Shown: positions 10,022 to 20,121 of the stretch, piece by piece
How the letters are laid out: each line of letters begins with the position of its first letter
How positions within the stretch are numbered: position 1 is the stretch's first letter
Assembly (NCBI RefSeq): GCF_003940805.1
Contig: NZ_CP034328.1
Span: 3,906,001 to 3,970,000, forward strand
Direction of reading: 5' to 3'
DNA length: 64,000 nucleotides
DNA from: Tabrizicola piscis
GTDB taxonomy: Bacteria > Pseudomonadota > Alphaproteobacteria > Rhodobacterales > Rhodobacteraceae
Notes under the pieces: generated by a model
Database searches by the model: none
What the model was told of the DNA's origin: nothing
Seen by the model: the letters and a program-made list of their open reading frames with translations, nothing else
Position numbers and translations under genes: made by a program

Positions 10022-10924
10022 ATGGCAGAGCCTTTAAGCACCGATGACATCGAGGATGTGGTCTCCTCGGTCCGCAGGCTTGTCTCGCCGGATGCCCGCC
10101 CGCGGACTGTGTCGCGCGATCTTGGCATGGAAAAGCTGCTGCTGACCCCCGCCCTGCGCGTGATGCCGGAGGCGGAGATAAAGCCCGACACGCTTGTTCT
10201 GACCCAGTTTGTGGCCGAGACCGCCCCTGAGGTTGAAGACGTGTTGGCCGACGTCCTGACAGACCCGATGCCTGCCGAAGCCGCCGAGGTGATCGCGGAT
10301 GTCCAGGCAGAGGCACCGCTGCATGTGGTGGAGGGCGAGTGGGAAGATGCCTTCTGGAGCGAGCCTGAGCCGGACCTTGCAGAACTGGCGCTGGAGGTGG
10401 AGGAGGCGGAACTCGTTGCGCCTCAGGTCGGTACGGAAGTCCCGGCTGATGTCATGGTCGAGGCTGCGCCCGAGGCTGCCGCGGTAGTGATTCCTGATCT
10501 TGCCGAAGATGCCCTTGAAGGCCTGCACACAGCCGCCGCGCCAGAGCCTGAACCCGAGCTTGCCCCTGAGGCTGCGCCAGATGTGGCGGCTGAGGCGGAT
10601 ACAGATGCACCTGCGGATGCTGCACCTTGGGAGCAGGATGCAGAGAACTGGCCTGACGGGGATATGGACACGGCCCCGGAAGAGGCAGCGATCCTGCCGT
10701 TCCCGAAAGCGGTGTCGACGGGCGTTCCGGATGGTCTTGCAAGCTTGACCGACGCGGATGGCAACCCGGTGACTGTGCTGGACGAGGCGGCCTTGAACGA
10801 GATTGTCCGCAACCTGATCCGTGAGGAATTGCAGGGTGTTCTGGGCGAGCGGATCACGCATAACGTCCGCAAACTGGTGCGGGCCGAGATCAACCGCGCC
10901 CTGACGGCACGGTCTTTGGACTGA
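10022..10924 (+). CDS. Acidic PopZ-like (DUF2497-type) protein
   Basis: A 300-aa protein: a short N-terminal helix (LSTDDIEDVVSSVRRLVSPD), a long acidic Ala/Glu/Pro-rich linker (about residues 55-225), and a conserved basic C-terminal helical bundle (LNEIVRNLIREELQGVLGE and following helix with R/K repeats). This three-part plan is that of PopZ, the polar organising protein of alphaproteobacteria. In Caulobacter popZ sits immediately after pcm and a tolC homologue, as here. Sequence identity cannot be measured without a search, so the name is inference from architecture and synteny. A terminator follows. Confidence 0.65.
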   Translation: MAEPLSTDDIEDVVSSVRRLVSPDARPRTVSRDLGMEKLLLTPALRVMPEAEIKPDTLVLTQFVAETAPEVEDVLADVLTDPMPAEAAEVIADVQAEAPLHVVEGEWEDAFWSEPEPDLAELALEVEEAELVAPQVGTEVPADVMVEAAPEAAAVVIPDLAEDALEGLHTAAAPEPEPELAPEAAPDVAAEADTDAPADAAPWEQDAENWPDGDMDTAPEEAAILPFPKAVSTGVPDGLASLTDADGNPVTVLDEAALNEIVRNLIREELQGVLGERITHNVRKLVRAEINRALTARSLD

Positions 10925-10954
10925 CCCGGTCGCAACCCTTTGCCCGGAAATGAC

Positions 10955-10981
10955 AACGCGCCCCGGTGGGGCGCGTTTTTC
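10955..10981 (+). terminator. Rho-independent terminator after the PopZ-like gene
   Basis: Stem AACGCGCCCC (10955-10964) / GGGGCGCGTT (10968-10977), three-base loop, continuing T-run to 10980. It lies between convergent genes and has A residues before the 5' arm, so it may act for both strands. Confidence 0.9.
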
Positions 10982-11000
10982 ATAACGGTGAGGCGCCGGT

Positions 11001-11327
11001 TCAGGCGGCTTCGGCGGTCTCAGCCTCAAGCGCGTGACGGCGTTCGGATTCTTCGCGGCTGAGGGCGACCGAGGTGCGCACGCCTTTCGAGACGAACTCC
11101 ATCAGCCCCTTCACGACCCGTTCGTTCGGATCGATGCCAGCGCAGGACAGCACTTCGCGCCCGTCGCGCGACCGGGCCCAACGGGCGATCTGGTCAGGGC
11201 CGTTGCCGTATTTCTTGTCATCTGCGATCGCATCATCCAGCGCAGCCAGAACCACGGCGGCAAAAAGTTTGCGCGCGCGCTGTCCTTGCTCGAAGTTGAA
11301 GGCGGTGCTGTCGATGGTATCCAGCAT
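11001..11327 (-). CDS. Conserved small Rhodobacterales protein (possibly DUF6280)
   Basis: A 108-aa soluble, mainly helical protein, with conserved-looking segments FNxEQGxRARKLFAAVVLAALDDAIADDKKYGNG and WARSRDGREVLSCAGIDPNERV. I associate this pattern with a small family of uncharacterised Rhodobacterales proteins, tentatively DUF6280. No signal peptide, metal site or nucleotide motif is visible. It is transcribed alone, convergent to the PopZ-like gene and divergent from efp; the 219-bp gap towards efp must hold both promoters. Confidence 0.8.
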   Translation of the reverse strand: MLDTIDSTAFNFEQGQRARKLFAAVVLAALDDAIADDKKYGNGPDQIARWARSRDGREVLSCAGIDPNERVVKGLMEFVSKGVRTSVALSREESERRHALEAETAEAA

Positions 11328-11546
11328 CGGACGTTCCTTTATTCTTGCTCTTGTCTTTCGCGGTGTTCGAGCGTTGTAACGATTTGAACACGATTCGGGG
11401 GTTCAGCTTTCGAATAACCGCTATGCACTGGGCGCATGGCTGAACGCATCCCCTACCGTATCTAGTCGTCTTGCTGACCCTACACTGGCAAGATATAGGA
11501 CCCGTTAAGGCCAATTCAACCATTTTACGAAGGTTCCGCGCGCGCC

Positions 11547-12110
11547 ATGCCAAAGATCAACGGAAACGAAATCCGCCCCGGGACGATCGTCGAACATGAC
11601 GGGGGGCTTTGGGCCTCGGTCAAGGTGAACCACGTCAAGCCCGGCAAGGGGGGCGCATTTGCGCAGGTGGAGTTGAAGAACCTGCGCGACGGCAGGAAGC
11701 TGAACGAACGCTTCCGGTCGGAAGACAAGGTGGAGCAGGTCGAGCTTGAGATGAAGGATCAGCAGTTTCTTTATGAAACCGACGGGCGGCTGGTGTTCAT
11801 GGACAACGAGACCTACGAGCAGATCGAACTGGACGCCGAATTGCTGGGCGATCGTCGGCCGTTCCTGCAGGATGGGATGACCGTGTCAGTCCAGTATTTC
11901 GGCGATGAGCCGTTGAACGTGACCATCCCGCAGAAGGTGACCTGCAAGGTGGTCGAGACGGAGCCGGTGCAGAACGGCCAGACCGCCAGCAAATCCTACA
12001 AGCCTGCGGTGCTGGACAATGGCGTGCGCATCATGGTGCCGCCGTTCATCAACGTCGATGAGATGATCATCGTCCACACCGAGTTGATGGAATACAGCGA
12101 GCGGGCCTGA
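11547..12110 (+). CDS. efp: Translation elongation factor P
   Basis: A 187-aa, three-domain protein of normal length. EF-P enters stalled ribosomes at polyproline stretches and promotes peptide-bond formation. Domain I carries the modification loop with Lys34 in [10 protein letters not shown]; domains II and III are OB folds, with the C-terminal signature [21 protein letters not shown]. No epmA-like gene is in the window, so how Lys34 is modified is not shown here. Confidence 0.97.
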   Translation: MPKINGNEIRPGTIVEHDGGLWASVKVNHVKPGKGGAFAQVELKNLRDGRKLNERFRSEDKVEQVELEMKDQQFLYETDGRLVFMDNETYEQIELDAELLGDRRPFLQDGMTVSVQYFGDEPLNVTIPQKVTCKVVETEPVQNGQTASKSYKPAVLDNGVRIMVPPFINVDEMIIVHTELMEYSERA

Positions 12111-12124
12111 GCGTTCGCGCCGAC

Positions 12125-12143
12125 GAATTTTCTGCGAAAATTC
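12125..12143. terminator. Short hairpin between convergent efp and ygfZ
   Basis: Perfect inverted repeat GAATTTTC / GAAAATTC around a TGC loop, 14 bp after the efp stop and directly against the ygfZ stop. Being between convergent genes it may serve as a two-way terminator, but the stem is AT-rich and no T-run follows. Confidence 0.35.
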
Positions 12144-12932
12144 TTAGGTTTCGGTGGTCGGGCTGACGGTCGCCGTGCCTGCCTGCATGATCGGGGTGAC
12201 CCAGTCATGCCGCAGGTAGGCGATGCCAAAGCCGTTGCTTTGGGTGTAAAGGCGGCCCACGGTTCTTTCCCCGGCGGTGATTTCGGTTCCCACCGGTGCG
12301 CTGCCCTGAACGCTGACCCGGGCAAGGCCCTTGCGCAATTCGGTCTTGTGTTTCATCCGGGCGGTGACTTCCTGACCGACATAGCAGCCCTTGCGGAAGT
12401 CGACGCCGTGCAGCGGCTCAAAGCCCATTTCAAGGATGTAGCTGTCATCCGGCACCAGCTCGACCCCGCTTTCGGGGATCAGATGCGCCACGCGGATCGC
12501 GTCCCAGTCGACCGTTGGGGATGCGCCTTCGCTGTCCGTCCAGGCCCGCCAACCAAGGGCTGGGTGGCGCGAGTCGGGCAGGGCGCCTTGCGGCGGAACC
12601 CCTAGGCCGCGCTGGACCTGCAGCGGCGAGGGGGCGATCTGCACAGCCGCGCGCAGCCGGTACATGGTCAGGCGGCGTAGGGTGGCGGGGGCGAGTGCGG
12701 TGGCGATGTCGATCAGGAGGGCGTTGTCCGGCAGGGCCTCAGGCGGGCGGACCACGAAGAAATCGGCCAGATACTTGCCTTGCGGGGTCAGGAGCGCGCA
12801 CCAGACGATACCCGGCGCGGTTTCCAATGGGCGCAGGTCGTTGGAGACAAGGCCCTGCAGAAAGGTCAGTGCGTCGGGGCCAGTCACGGCCCAGACGGTG
12901 CGGTCGGGTGCTGCTTCGCCATGGATGTTCAT
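12144..12932 (-). CDS. ygfZ: YgfZ/GcvT-domain folate-binding protein
   Basis: A 262-aa protein of the tRNA-modifying/iron-sulfur repair group (YgfZ, human IBA57). The signature KGCYVGQE is present in FRKGCYVGQEVTARMKHK, with the essential cysteine. The N-terminal aminomethyltransferase-like domain (TGPDALTFLQGLVSND) binds folate. These proteins help maintain some [4Fe-4S] enzymes such as MiaB. The ATG at 12932 has AAGG upstream; an ORF extension to 12953 adds seven residues. Convergent with efp and 18 bp upstream of the ABC exporter stop region. Confidence 0.9.
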   Translation of the reverse strand: MNIHGEAAPDRTVWAVTGPDALTFLQGLVSNDLRPLETAPGIVWCALLTPQGKYLADFFVVRPPEALPDNALLIDIATALAPATLRRLTMYRLRAAVQIAPSPLQVQRGLGVPPQGALPDSRHPALGWRAWTDSEGASPTVDWDAIRVAHLIPESGVELVPDDSYILEMGFEPLHGVDFRKGCYVGQEVTARMKHKTELRKGLARVSVQGSAPVGTEITAGERTVGRLYTQSNGFGIAYLRHDWVTPIMQAGTATVSPTTET

Positions 12933-12970
12933 CTGCGGGACCTTATGGCGCATCCGGGGCGGGGAAAAGA

Positions 12971-14722
<1,752 letters not shown>

Positions 14723-14849
14723 GGAGATAAGGCCTTTCGGGCAGGTCTGCAGCGCGTTTAGCCGGAAAGTGGCCCTGCCTCAAGCAGGCCGCGCATTGAC
14801 GCTGGCGCCCGGCAAGCCTAGCCATTGCGCAACAGCGATGGAGAGACGC

Positions 14850-16052
14850 ATGAGCCTTGCCCACGGCCGCCCCTATCTGGCCATTCCCGGCCCCTCGGTC
14901 ATCCCCGACCGGGTGTTGCGCGCGATGCATCAGGGTTCGCCCAACATCTATGAGGGTCACCTGATCGAGATGGTCGCGGGGCTGTTCCCCGATCTGCGGG
15001 TGGTGGCGGGGACCACGGGCCATGTCGCGATGTATATCGGCAACGGCCACGCGGGCTGGGAGGCGGCGAATGCCAACCTTTTCAGCCGCGGCGACAAGGC
15101 GCTGGTGCTGGCGGTGGGCCAATTCGGCCTGAGCTGGGCCAACAGCGCCCGCGCCATGGGGATCGAGGTCGAGGTGCTGGATTTCGGCAAATCCACCCCG
15201 GCGGACATGGGGCAGGTCGAGGCGGCGTTGCGGGCTGACACGGGCCACAAGATCAAGGCGGTGCTGACCACGCATGTCGATACCGCGAGTTCGATCAAGA
15301 CCGACATCCCGGCCCTGCGCAAGGCGATGGATGCGGCGGGGCATCCCGCACTTCTGGCGGTGGATTGCATCGCCAGCCTTGGCTGCGATGAATACCGGAT
15401 GGACGATTGGGGTGTCGATGTCACGGTGGCCGCCTGCCAGAAGGGGCTGATGACACCGCCCGGCATGGCCTTTGTCTGGTTCTCGGAAGCTGCGCGCCAG
15501 CGCTGTGCCGGGTCTGACCTTGCCAGCCCCTACTGGGCTTGGGGGCCAAGGGCCGAACCGACTGAGTTCTGGCAGATCTGGGACGGCACTGCGCCCACCA
15601 GCCATCTCTACGGGTTGCGGGCAGCGCTGGACATGATCCGTGAAGAAGGTCTGCCGCAGGTCTGGGCCCGCCACCGGGTGCTGGCCGGCGCCGTCTGGGC
15701 GGCTTTTGACGCGTGGGGCGCGGGCAATCCTGCCATCGGGATGAACGTGGCCGATCCGGCGCACCGGGGCTGGTCGGTCACCGCTGCCCGGCTGGGCGCG
15801 CCCCACGCCACACGCTTGCGCGAATGGTGCGAGACGAAGGCGGGCGTGACGCTGGGGATCGGCCTTGGCATGGCGCCGTCAACGGACCCGGCCTATCACG
15901 GCTTTCTTCGCGTAGCACACATGGGGCATGTGAACGCGCATATGACCTTGGGCGCGCTTGCGGTGATGGAGGCGGGGATGGTCGCTTTGGAGATCCCGCA
16001 TGGGCCGGGGGCGCTGGCGGCGGCGACGCAGGTTGTGGCCAAAGGCGCCTGA
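14850..16052 (+). CDS. Class V PLP aminotransferase (alanine/serine-glyoxylate type)
   Basis: A 400-aa fold-type I aminotransferase. The PLP-binding lysine is in AACQKGLMTPPGM, the N-terminal PGPSVIP motif and the GTTGHVAMYIG phosphate-binding loop are typical of serine-pyruvate/alanine-glyoxylate enzymes. Likely substrates are glyoxylate with serine, alanine or aspartate; exact specificity is unknown. ATG at 14850 has GGAGAG upstream; an in-frame ATG at 14838 is possible. The stop overlaps the following hydrolase start (TGATG), so the two genes are coupled. Confidence 0.85.
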   Translation: MSLAHGRPYLAIPGPSVIPDRVLRAMHQGSPNIYEGHLIEMVAGLFPDLRVVAGTTGHVAMYIGNGHAGWEAANANLFSRGDKALVLAVGQFGLSWANSARAMGIEVEVLDFGKSTPADMGQVEAALRADTGHKIKAVLTTHVDTASSIKTDIPALRKAMDAAGHPALLAVDCIASLGCDEYRMDDWGVDVTVAACQKGLMTPPGMAFVWFSEAARQRCAGSDLASPYWAWGPRAEPTEFWQIWDGTAPTSHLYGLRAALDMIREEGLPQVWARHRVLAGAVWAAFDAWGAGNPAIGMNVADPAHRGWSVTAARLGAPHATRLREWCETKAGVTLGIGLGMAPSTDPAYHGFLRVAHMGHVNAHMTLGALAVMEAGMVALEIPHGPGALAAATQVVAKGA

Positions 16053-16759
16053 TGGGCTGGTTCCAGACGCGTGAGGTCGCGCCCGGCGTTTTCGTAACGC
16101 TTGAGCCTGCCGTGGCCGAGATGTTTCGCGCCGCGATGGTTACCGTCCGGGGCAGGGATCGCGACCTGCAGTTCGATTTCGGCTGTGGCTTGGTGGCCTT
16201 GCGGCCCTGTCTGCCTTTGTCGGGTGGCCCGGTGCTTGCCGTGGCCAGCCATGCCCATGTCGACCATATCGGCGGGCTTCACGAATTCACCGACCGAATG
16301 GGCCATGCCGCCGAAGCTGCGGGCTTCGCGGGCCTGCCGGGGGTGGAGACCTTCGCCGAGGAATTTCGGGACTGGCCTGACCTCGTCGCAAAGGACCCCG
16401 CGCCGGGGTGGCTGCCTGCTGACTGGCAACTGCGCCCGGCGCTCCTGACCGGCACTTTGGATGAGGGGGACCGGATTGACCTTGGTGACCGCCAGTTCAC
16501 CGTGTTGCACCTGCCAGGCCATTCCCCCGGCGGGATCGGCCTGCTGGATGAAGCGAGCGGGCTGTTTCTGTCCGGTGACGCGATCTATGACGACGATATT
16601 CTCGACGATCTTCCGGGCGCCTCGATCCCTGATTACGTGGCAACGATGGACCGCCTGCGCCATCTGGACTGCCGGCTGGTCATCGGGGGGCATGGGCCAG
16701 AGATGGACCGCCCCCGCATGGTGGCGATTGCCGAGGCCTACCTGAGGAAACGTGGCTGA
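16052..16759 (+). CDS. Metallo-beta-lactamase fold hydrolase
   Basis: A 235-aa zinc hydrolase of the glyoxalase II-like superfamily. The metal motif HAHVDHIGG is at about residues 67-75, further histidine HLPGHSPGG near 150, aspartate in LSGDAIYDDD and a final GGHGPEMDR. The start at 16052 is set by the overlap with the aminotransferase stop. No signal peptide. The partner gene suggests a metabolic thioester or lactone hydrolase, but substrate is unknown. Confidence 0.85.
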   Translation: MGWFQTREVAPGVFVTLEPAVAEMFRAAMVTVRGRDRDLQFDFGCGLVALRPCLPLSGGPVLAVASHAHVDHIGGLHEFTDRMGHAAEAAGFAGLPGVETFAEEFRDWPDLVAKDPAPGWLPADWQLRPALLTGTLDEGDRIDLGDRQFTVLHLPGHSPGGIGLLDEASGLFLSGDAIYDDDILDDLPGASIPDYVATMDRLRHLDCRLVIGGHGPEMDRPRMVAIAEAYLRKRG

Positions 16760-16891
16760 TCGTTGATCGCTGGGTGAAGGCCCGCCATTTCGGCCTGAGC
16801 CTGCCCGTCTTCCGGGCATTGTGCAGCGGTGAAGCCGGGTTGTGCGCGTCGGCAAGGCCCAAGGGCTTTGCGCCGGAGCGGATGCGGCGCT

Positions 16892-17728
16892 ATGGTAGGG
16901 CCGGAATATTGCACAGGTGGACAGGTGGACGGTGCAGGAAATCGGGGCAGACGCCCCGTCGTGGGGATCATCGGCAACAGCTTTCTGCTGAATGACCATT
17001 ACCCGGTGCATTCCGGCGGCACGATGAATTCTGCCGCCGTGGCCGAGGTTGCGGGCTGCTTGCCCCTGATCATTCCCACCGACCCAAGACTGGTGTCGGT
17101 GCAGGATTTGCTTGATCTGTGTGACGGGTTCCTGCTGACCGGCGGCCGCCCCAACGTCCACCCCAGCGAGTATGGCGAGGATGAGACGCCTGCGCATGGC
17201 TGCTTTGACCGCTGCCGTGATGCGATCACGCTGCCCCTGATCCGCGCCTGCGTTGACCGGGGCCAGCCGTTCCTTGGCATCTGCCGTGGCTTTCAAGAGG
17301 TGAACGTGGCCCTTGGCGGCACGCTATACCCCGAAATCCGCGATCTGCCGGGCCGGATGAACCACCGCATGCCGCCCGATGGCACGCTTGAGGAAAAGTT
17401 TGCCCTGCGCCACCCGGTGACCTTCACCGAAGACGGGCCGTTCCACCGCCTGCTGGGCGCGCGCGAAGTGATGACGAACACGCTGCATGGCCAAGGCATT
17501 GCGCGGGCTGCGGCGCAAGTGGTGATCGACGGCCACGCGCCCGATGGCACGCCCGAGGCGATCTACGTCAAGGACGCGCCGGGCTTTACCCTGTCGGTGC
17601 AGTGGCACCCTGAATGGAACGCGGCGAACGACCCCGTGTCGCGCCCGTTGTTCCAGGCCTTCGGTGCTGCCGTCGCCGCTTGGGCCGACCAGCGCTATGC
17701 AAGCGCCACCCCGCACCTGACGGCCTGA
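16892..17728 (+). CDS. Class I glutamine amidotransferase-like hydrolase (gamma-glutamyl-GABA hydrolase family)
   Basis: A protein of up to 278 aa with the family C26 nucleophile elbow GICRGFQEVNVALGGTL, catalytic His in VQWHPEWN and Glu two residues later. The N-terminal part (PVVGIIGNSFLLN and HSGGTMN) matches PuuD-like enzymes that hydrolyse gamma-glutamyl amides. The start is uncertain: ATG at 16892 or GTG at 16925, the second closer to the conserved core. There are 132 bp between the hydrolase and this gene, so they may be separate units. Confidence 0.85.
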   Translation: MVGPEYCTGGQVDGAGNRGRRPVVGIIGNSFLLNDHYPVHSGGTMNSAAVAEVAGCLPLIIPTDPRLVSVQDLLDLCDGFLLTGGRPNVHPSEYGEDETPAHGCFDRCRDAITLPLIRACVDRGQPFLGICRGFQEVNVALGGTLYPEIRDLPGRMNHRMPPDGTLEEKFALRHPVTFTEDGPFHRLLGAREVMTNTLHGQGIARAAAQVVIDGHAPDGTPEAIYVKDAPGFTLSVQWHPEWNAANDPVSRPLFQAFGAAVAAWADQRYASATPHLTA

Positions 17729-17840
17729 GGCTTTCTTTCTGCCCAAATATCCCCCCGCGGAGCGGACGGAGCCAAGCGGGCCCCGGCCCGCGCCGGCGAC
17801 CTGAAAAACTTGCGGCGCAAGCCGCTCAATTTGATAGGGC

Positions 17841-19154
17841 CTAAAGCGGGCGCAGTTTCAATCGGGTGATCCGGTTTTCGCGGCGAGAAACGACCTCGAA
17901 GCGGAAGCCGTGGAAACTGAAGACCTGGCCTTCGTTCGGGATCATCTGCGCTTCGTGGATCACAAGGCCTGCGACCGTGTTCGCTTCTTCGTCCGGCAGA
18001 CGCCAGTCGGTGGCGCGGTTCAGGTCACGGATCGTCATTGCGCCGTCGATCAGATAGGCCCCGTCCTCGCTGCGGCTCAGGCCGGAATCCTTTAGGACAA
18101 CGTCGAATTCATCGGTGATGTCGCCCACGATTTCCTCAAGGATGTCTTCAAGCGTGATCAACCCCTGCAAGGTGCCATATTCGTCCACGACCAGCGCAAA
18201 ATGGGTGCGCCGGGTCAGAAACTCGCGCATCTGTTCGTCAAGGCTGGTGGTGTCGGGGATGAAATACGGCTTCATCGCCACTTTCACGATATCCAGCTTC
18301 TGGATCCCCTCGACGGATCCTTCCTCGCCCCGGACCAGGCGGTCCACCTCGCGCAGCAGGTCCTTGGCATGGACAACGCCCAGAATGTTGTCATCGCTGT
18401 CGCGATAGATCGGCAACCGGGTGTGGGGCGAGGCCAGGACGCGGGTGATGATCTCACCTGGGTCAAGGTCGGCATCGATCATCTCGATCTGGCGGCGATG
18501 GCGCATGATCTCGTCCACCGTGCGGTGCGACAGGTCAAGCGCGCCCAGCAGACGGTCGCGATCTTCTTTCTCCACCGCGCCTTCGGAATGGCCAAGGGCG
18601 ATGGCCCCGGCGATTTCTTCACGCAGGGCCAGCATTTCGCCCCCCGGGTTCGGGCGCACACCGCAGAGGTAGAGGAGGCCGCGTACAAGGGTGCGGACCA
18701 AGGACACCACCGGGGTGAACAGCACGATCAGCACTCGGATGATCGGGGCCACGCGGGTGGCCACCGCTTCGGGATAGGTGATGGCAAGCGTCTTTGGCAT
18801 GACTTCGCCGAACACCAGAACCAGCGCGGTCATTGCAAGCGTTGCCAGTGCCACCCCGCTGTCCCCGAACATCCGCGTCAAGAGGGCGGTGGCCAAGGAC
18901 GCAGACAGGATGTTGACGATGTTGTTGCCCAGCAAAAGCGCGCCGATCATACGCTCGCGGTCTTCGGTCACGTTCATCGCGCTTGCCGCCCCGCGTGAGC
19001 CCTTGTCGGCCTGCGCCTTCAGTTTTGACCGCGACGAGGCGGTCAGCGCCGTTTCGGAGCCAGAGAAGAAGGCCGACATGACCAAGAGCGCCAGAATGGC
19101 GGCGACGGTCAGCCAGAAGACGGTATCAAGTGCGGCAGAAGGGTCAGCGTCCAT
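17841..19154 (-). CDS. CorC/HlyC-type membrane protein with CBS pair
   Basis: A 437-aa protein with an N-terminal DUF21/CNNM membrane domain (four hydrophobic segments, including FFSGSETALTASS), a tandem CBS domain (about residues 215-345, with VDEYGTLQGLITLEDILEEIVG) and a C-terminal CorC_HlyC domain. Members act in magnesium or cobalt resistance and efflux rather than haemolysis. It is the last gene of a minus-strand operon and starts 24 bp after xerD. Confidence 0.9.
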   Translation of the reverse strand: MDADPSAALDTVFWLTVAAILALLVMSAFFSGSETALTASSRSKLKAQADKGSRGAASAMNVTEDRERMIGALLLGNNIVNILSASLATALLTRMFGDSGVALATLAMTALVLVFGEVMPKTLAITYPEAVATRVAPIIRVLIVLFTPVVSLVRTLVRGLLYLCGVRPNPGGEMLALREEIAGAIALGHSEGAVEKEDRDRLLGALDLSHRTVDEIMRHRRQIEMIDADLDPGEIITRVLASPHTRLPIYRDSDDNILGVVHAKDLLREVDRLVRGEEGSVEGIQKLDIVKVAMKPYFIPDTTSLDEQMREFLTRRTHFALVVDEYGTLQGLITLEDILEEIVGDITDEFDVVLKDSGLSRSEDGAYLIDGAMTIRDLNRATDWRLPDEEANTVAGLVIHEAQMIPNEGQVFSFHGFRFEVVSRRENRITRLKLRPL

Positions 19155-19178
19155 TGGGTGTCTTTGGTCCTTCGGGAA

Positions 19179-20117
19179 TCAGGCCTTCTTGGCCAGCGGA
19201 TGATGGGTCAGAACCAGATGCTTCAGATGGTCGTCAAGCACATGGGTATAAATCTCGGTCGTGGCGACATCGGCATGGCCCAGGAGCGTCTGGATCACCC
19301 GCAGATCGGCCCCGCCCGCCAGCAGATGCGTGGCAAAGGCATGGCGCAGCACATGCGGTGTCACCCGCGCCGGGGACAGGCCCGCAAGCACGGCAATATC
19401 CTTCAGCATCAGGTGAAAATGCTGCCGTGTCATGTGGCCGTCGCGCCCGTCGCCGGGAAAGAGGAAGCGGGACGGCGGCCGTCCGCTTTTGCGGGCGAGG
19501 TCATCGTCGGCATCGCGGCAGGCCAGCCAGTCCGACAGCGCCGCGCGGGCGGGGCCTGACATGGGCACCATCCGTTCCTTGTCGCCCTTGCCGCGCACCA
19601 GAACCATCCTTGGGTTGCCGCGCACGGCGGCGATGGGCAGGCCCACCAGCTCGCTCACGCGCATTCCGGTGGCGTATACCAGTTCCAGCAAGGCCGTGTT
19701 GCGCATCCGGTCAGAGGCGCTGCGGCCCTTGGTGCGTGCCGCGTCGATCAGGCGGACGATTTCTTCCCGGGTCAGGGTCTTTGGCAGGTTTTGCGCCTTG
19801 CCGGGGCCCGAGATCCGCAGGGCCGGATTGTCGCTGCGCCAGCCTTCGTCGAAGGCAAAGCGGAACAGCTGGCGAATTGCCGACAGCCGACGAGCGCGGG
19901 TGGCTTTTGACAGGCCCTGGGCGTCACAGTGGATCAGGTAATCCTCGACCGCGTCACGCCCGGCGGTGGCAAGGCTGCCGCCCCGTGCAGTCAGCCAGTC
20001 GGTGAAGTCCAGCAGATCGCGGGCATAGGCAAGCTGGGTGTTGCGCGCGGCCCCAGCTTCTGCGCTGCGCGCGTCAAGGAAGGTTGAAATCCAGCGCCTT
20101 GGGTCTGCGTCAGGCAT
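19179..20117 (-). CDS. xerD: Tyrosine recombinase XerD
   Basis: A 312-aa tyrosine recombinase of housekeeping length. N-terminal SAM-like core-binding domain (NTQLAYARDLLDFTDWL) and C-terminal catalytic domain with Arg in ATGMRVSELVGL, HVLRHAFATHLL, LLGHADVATTEIYTHV: the R-H-R-H-Y set is complete. XerD with XerC resolves chromosome dimers at dif near the terminus. It lies between the 519-aa exported protein (4 bp gap) and the corC-like gene, not within a mobile element. Confidence 0.92.
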   Translation of the reverse strand: MPDADPRRWISTFLDARSAEAGAARNTQLAYARDLLDFTDWLTARGGSLATAGRDAVEDYLIHCDAQGLSKATRARRLSAIRQLFRFAFDEGWRSDNPALRISGPGKAQNLPKTLTREEIVRLIDAARTKGRSASDRMRNTALLELVYATGMRVSELVGLPIAAVRGNPRMVLVRGKGDKERMVPMSGPARAALSDWLACRDADDDLARKSGRPPSRFLFPGDGRDGHMTRQHFHLMLKDIAVLAGLSPARVTPHVLRHAFATHLLAGGADLRVIQTLLGHADVATTEIYTHVLDDHLKHLVLTHHPLAKKA

Positions 20118-20121
20118 CCCC

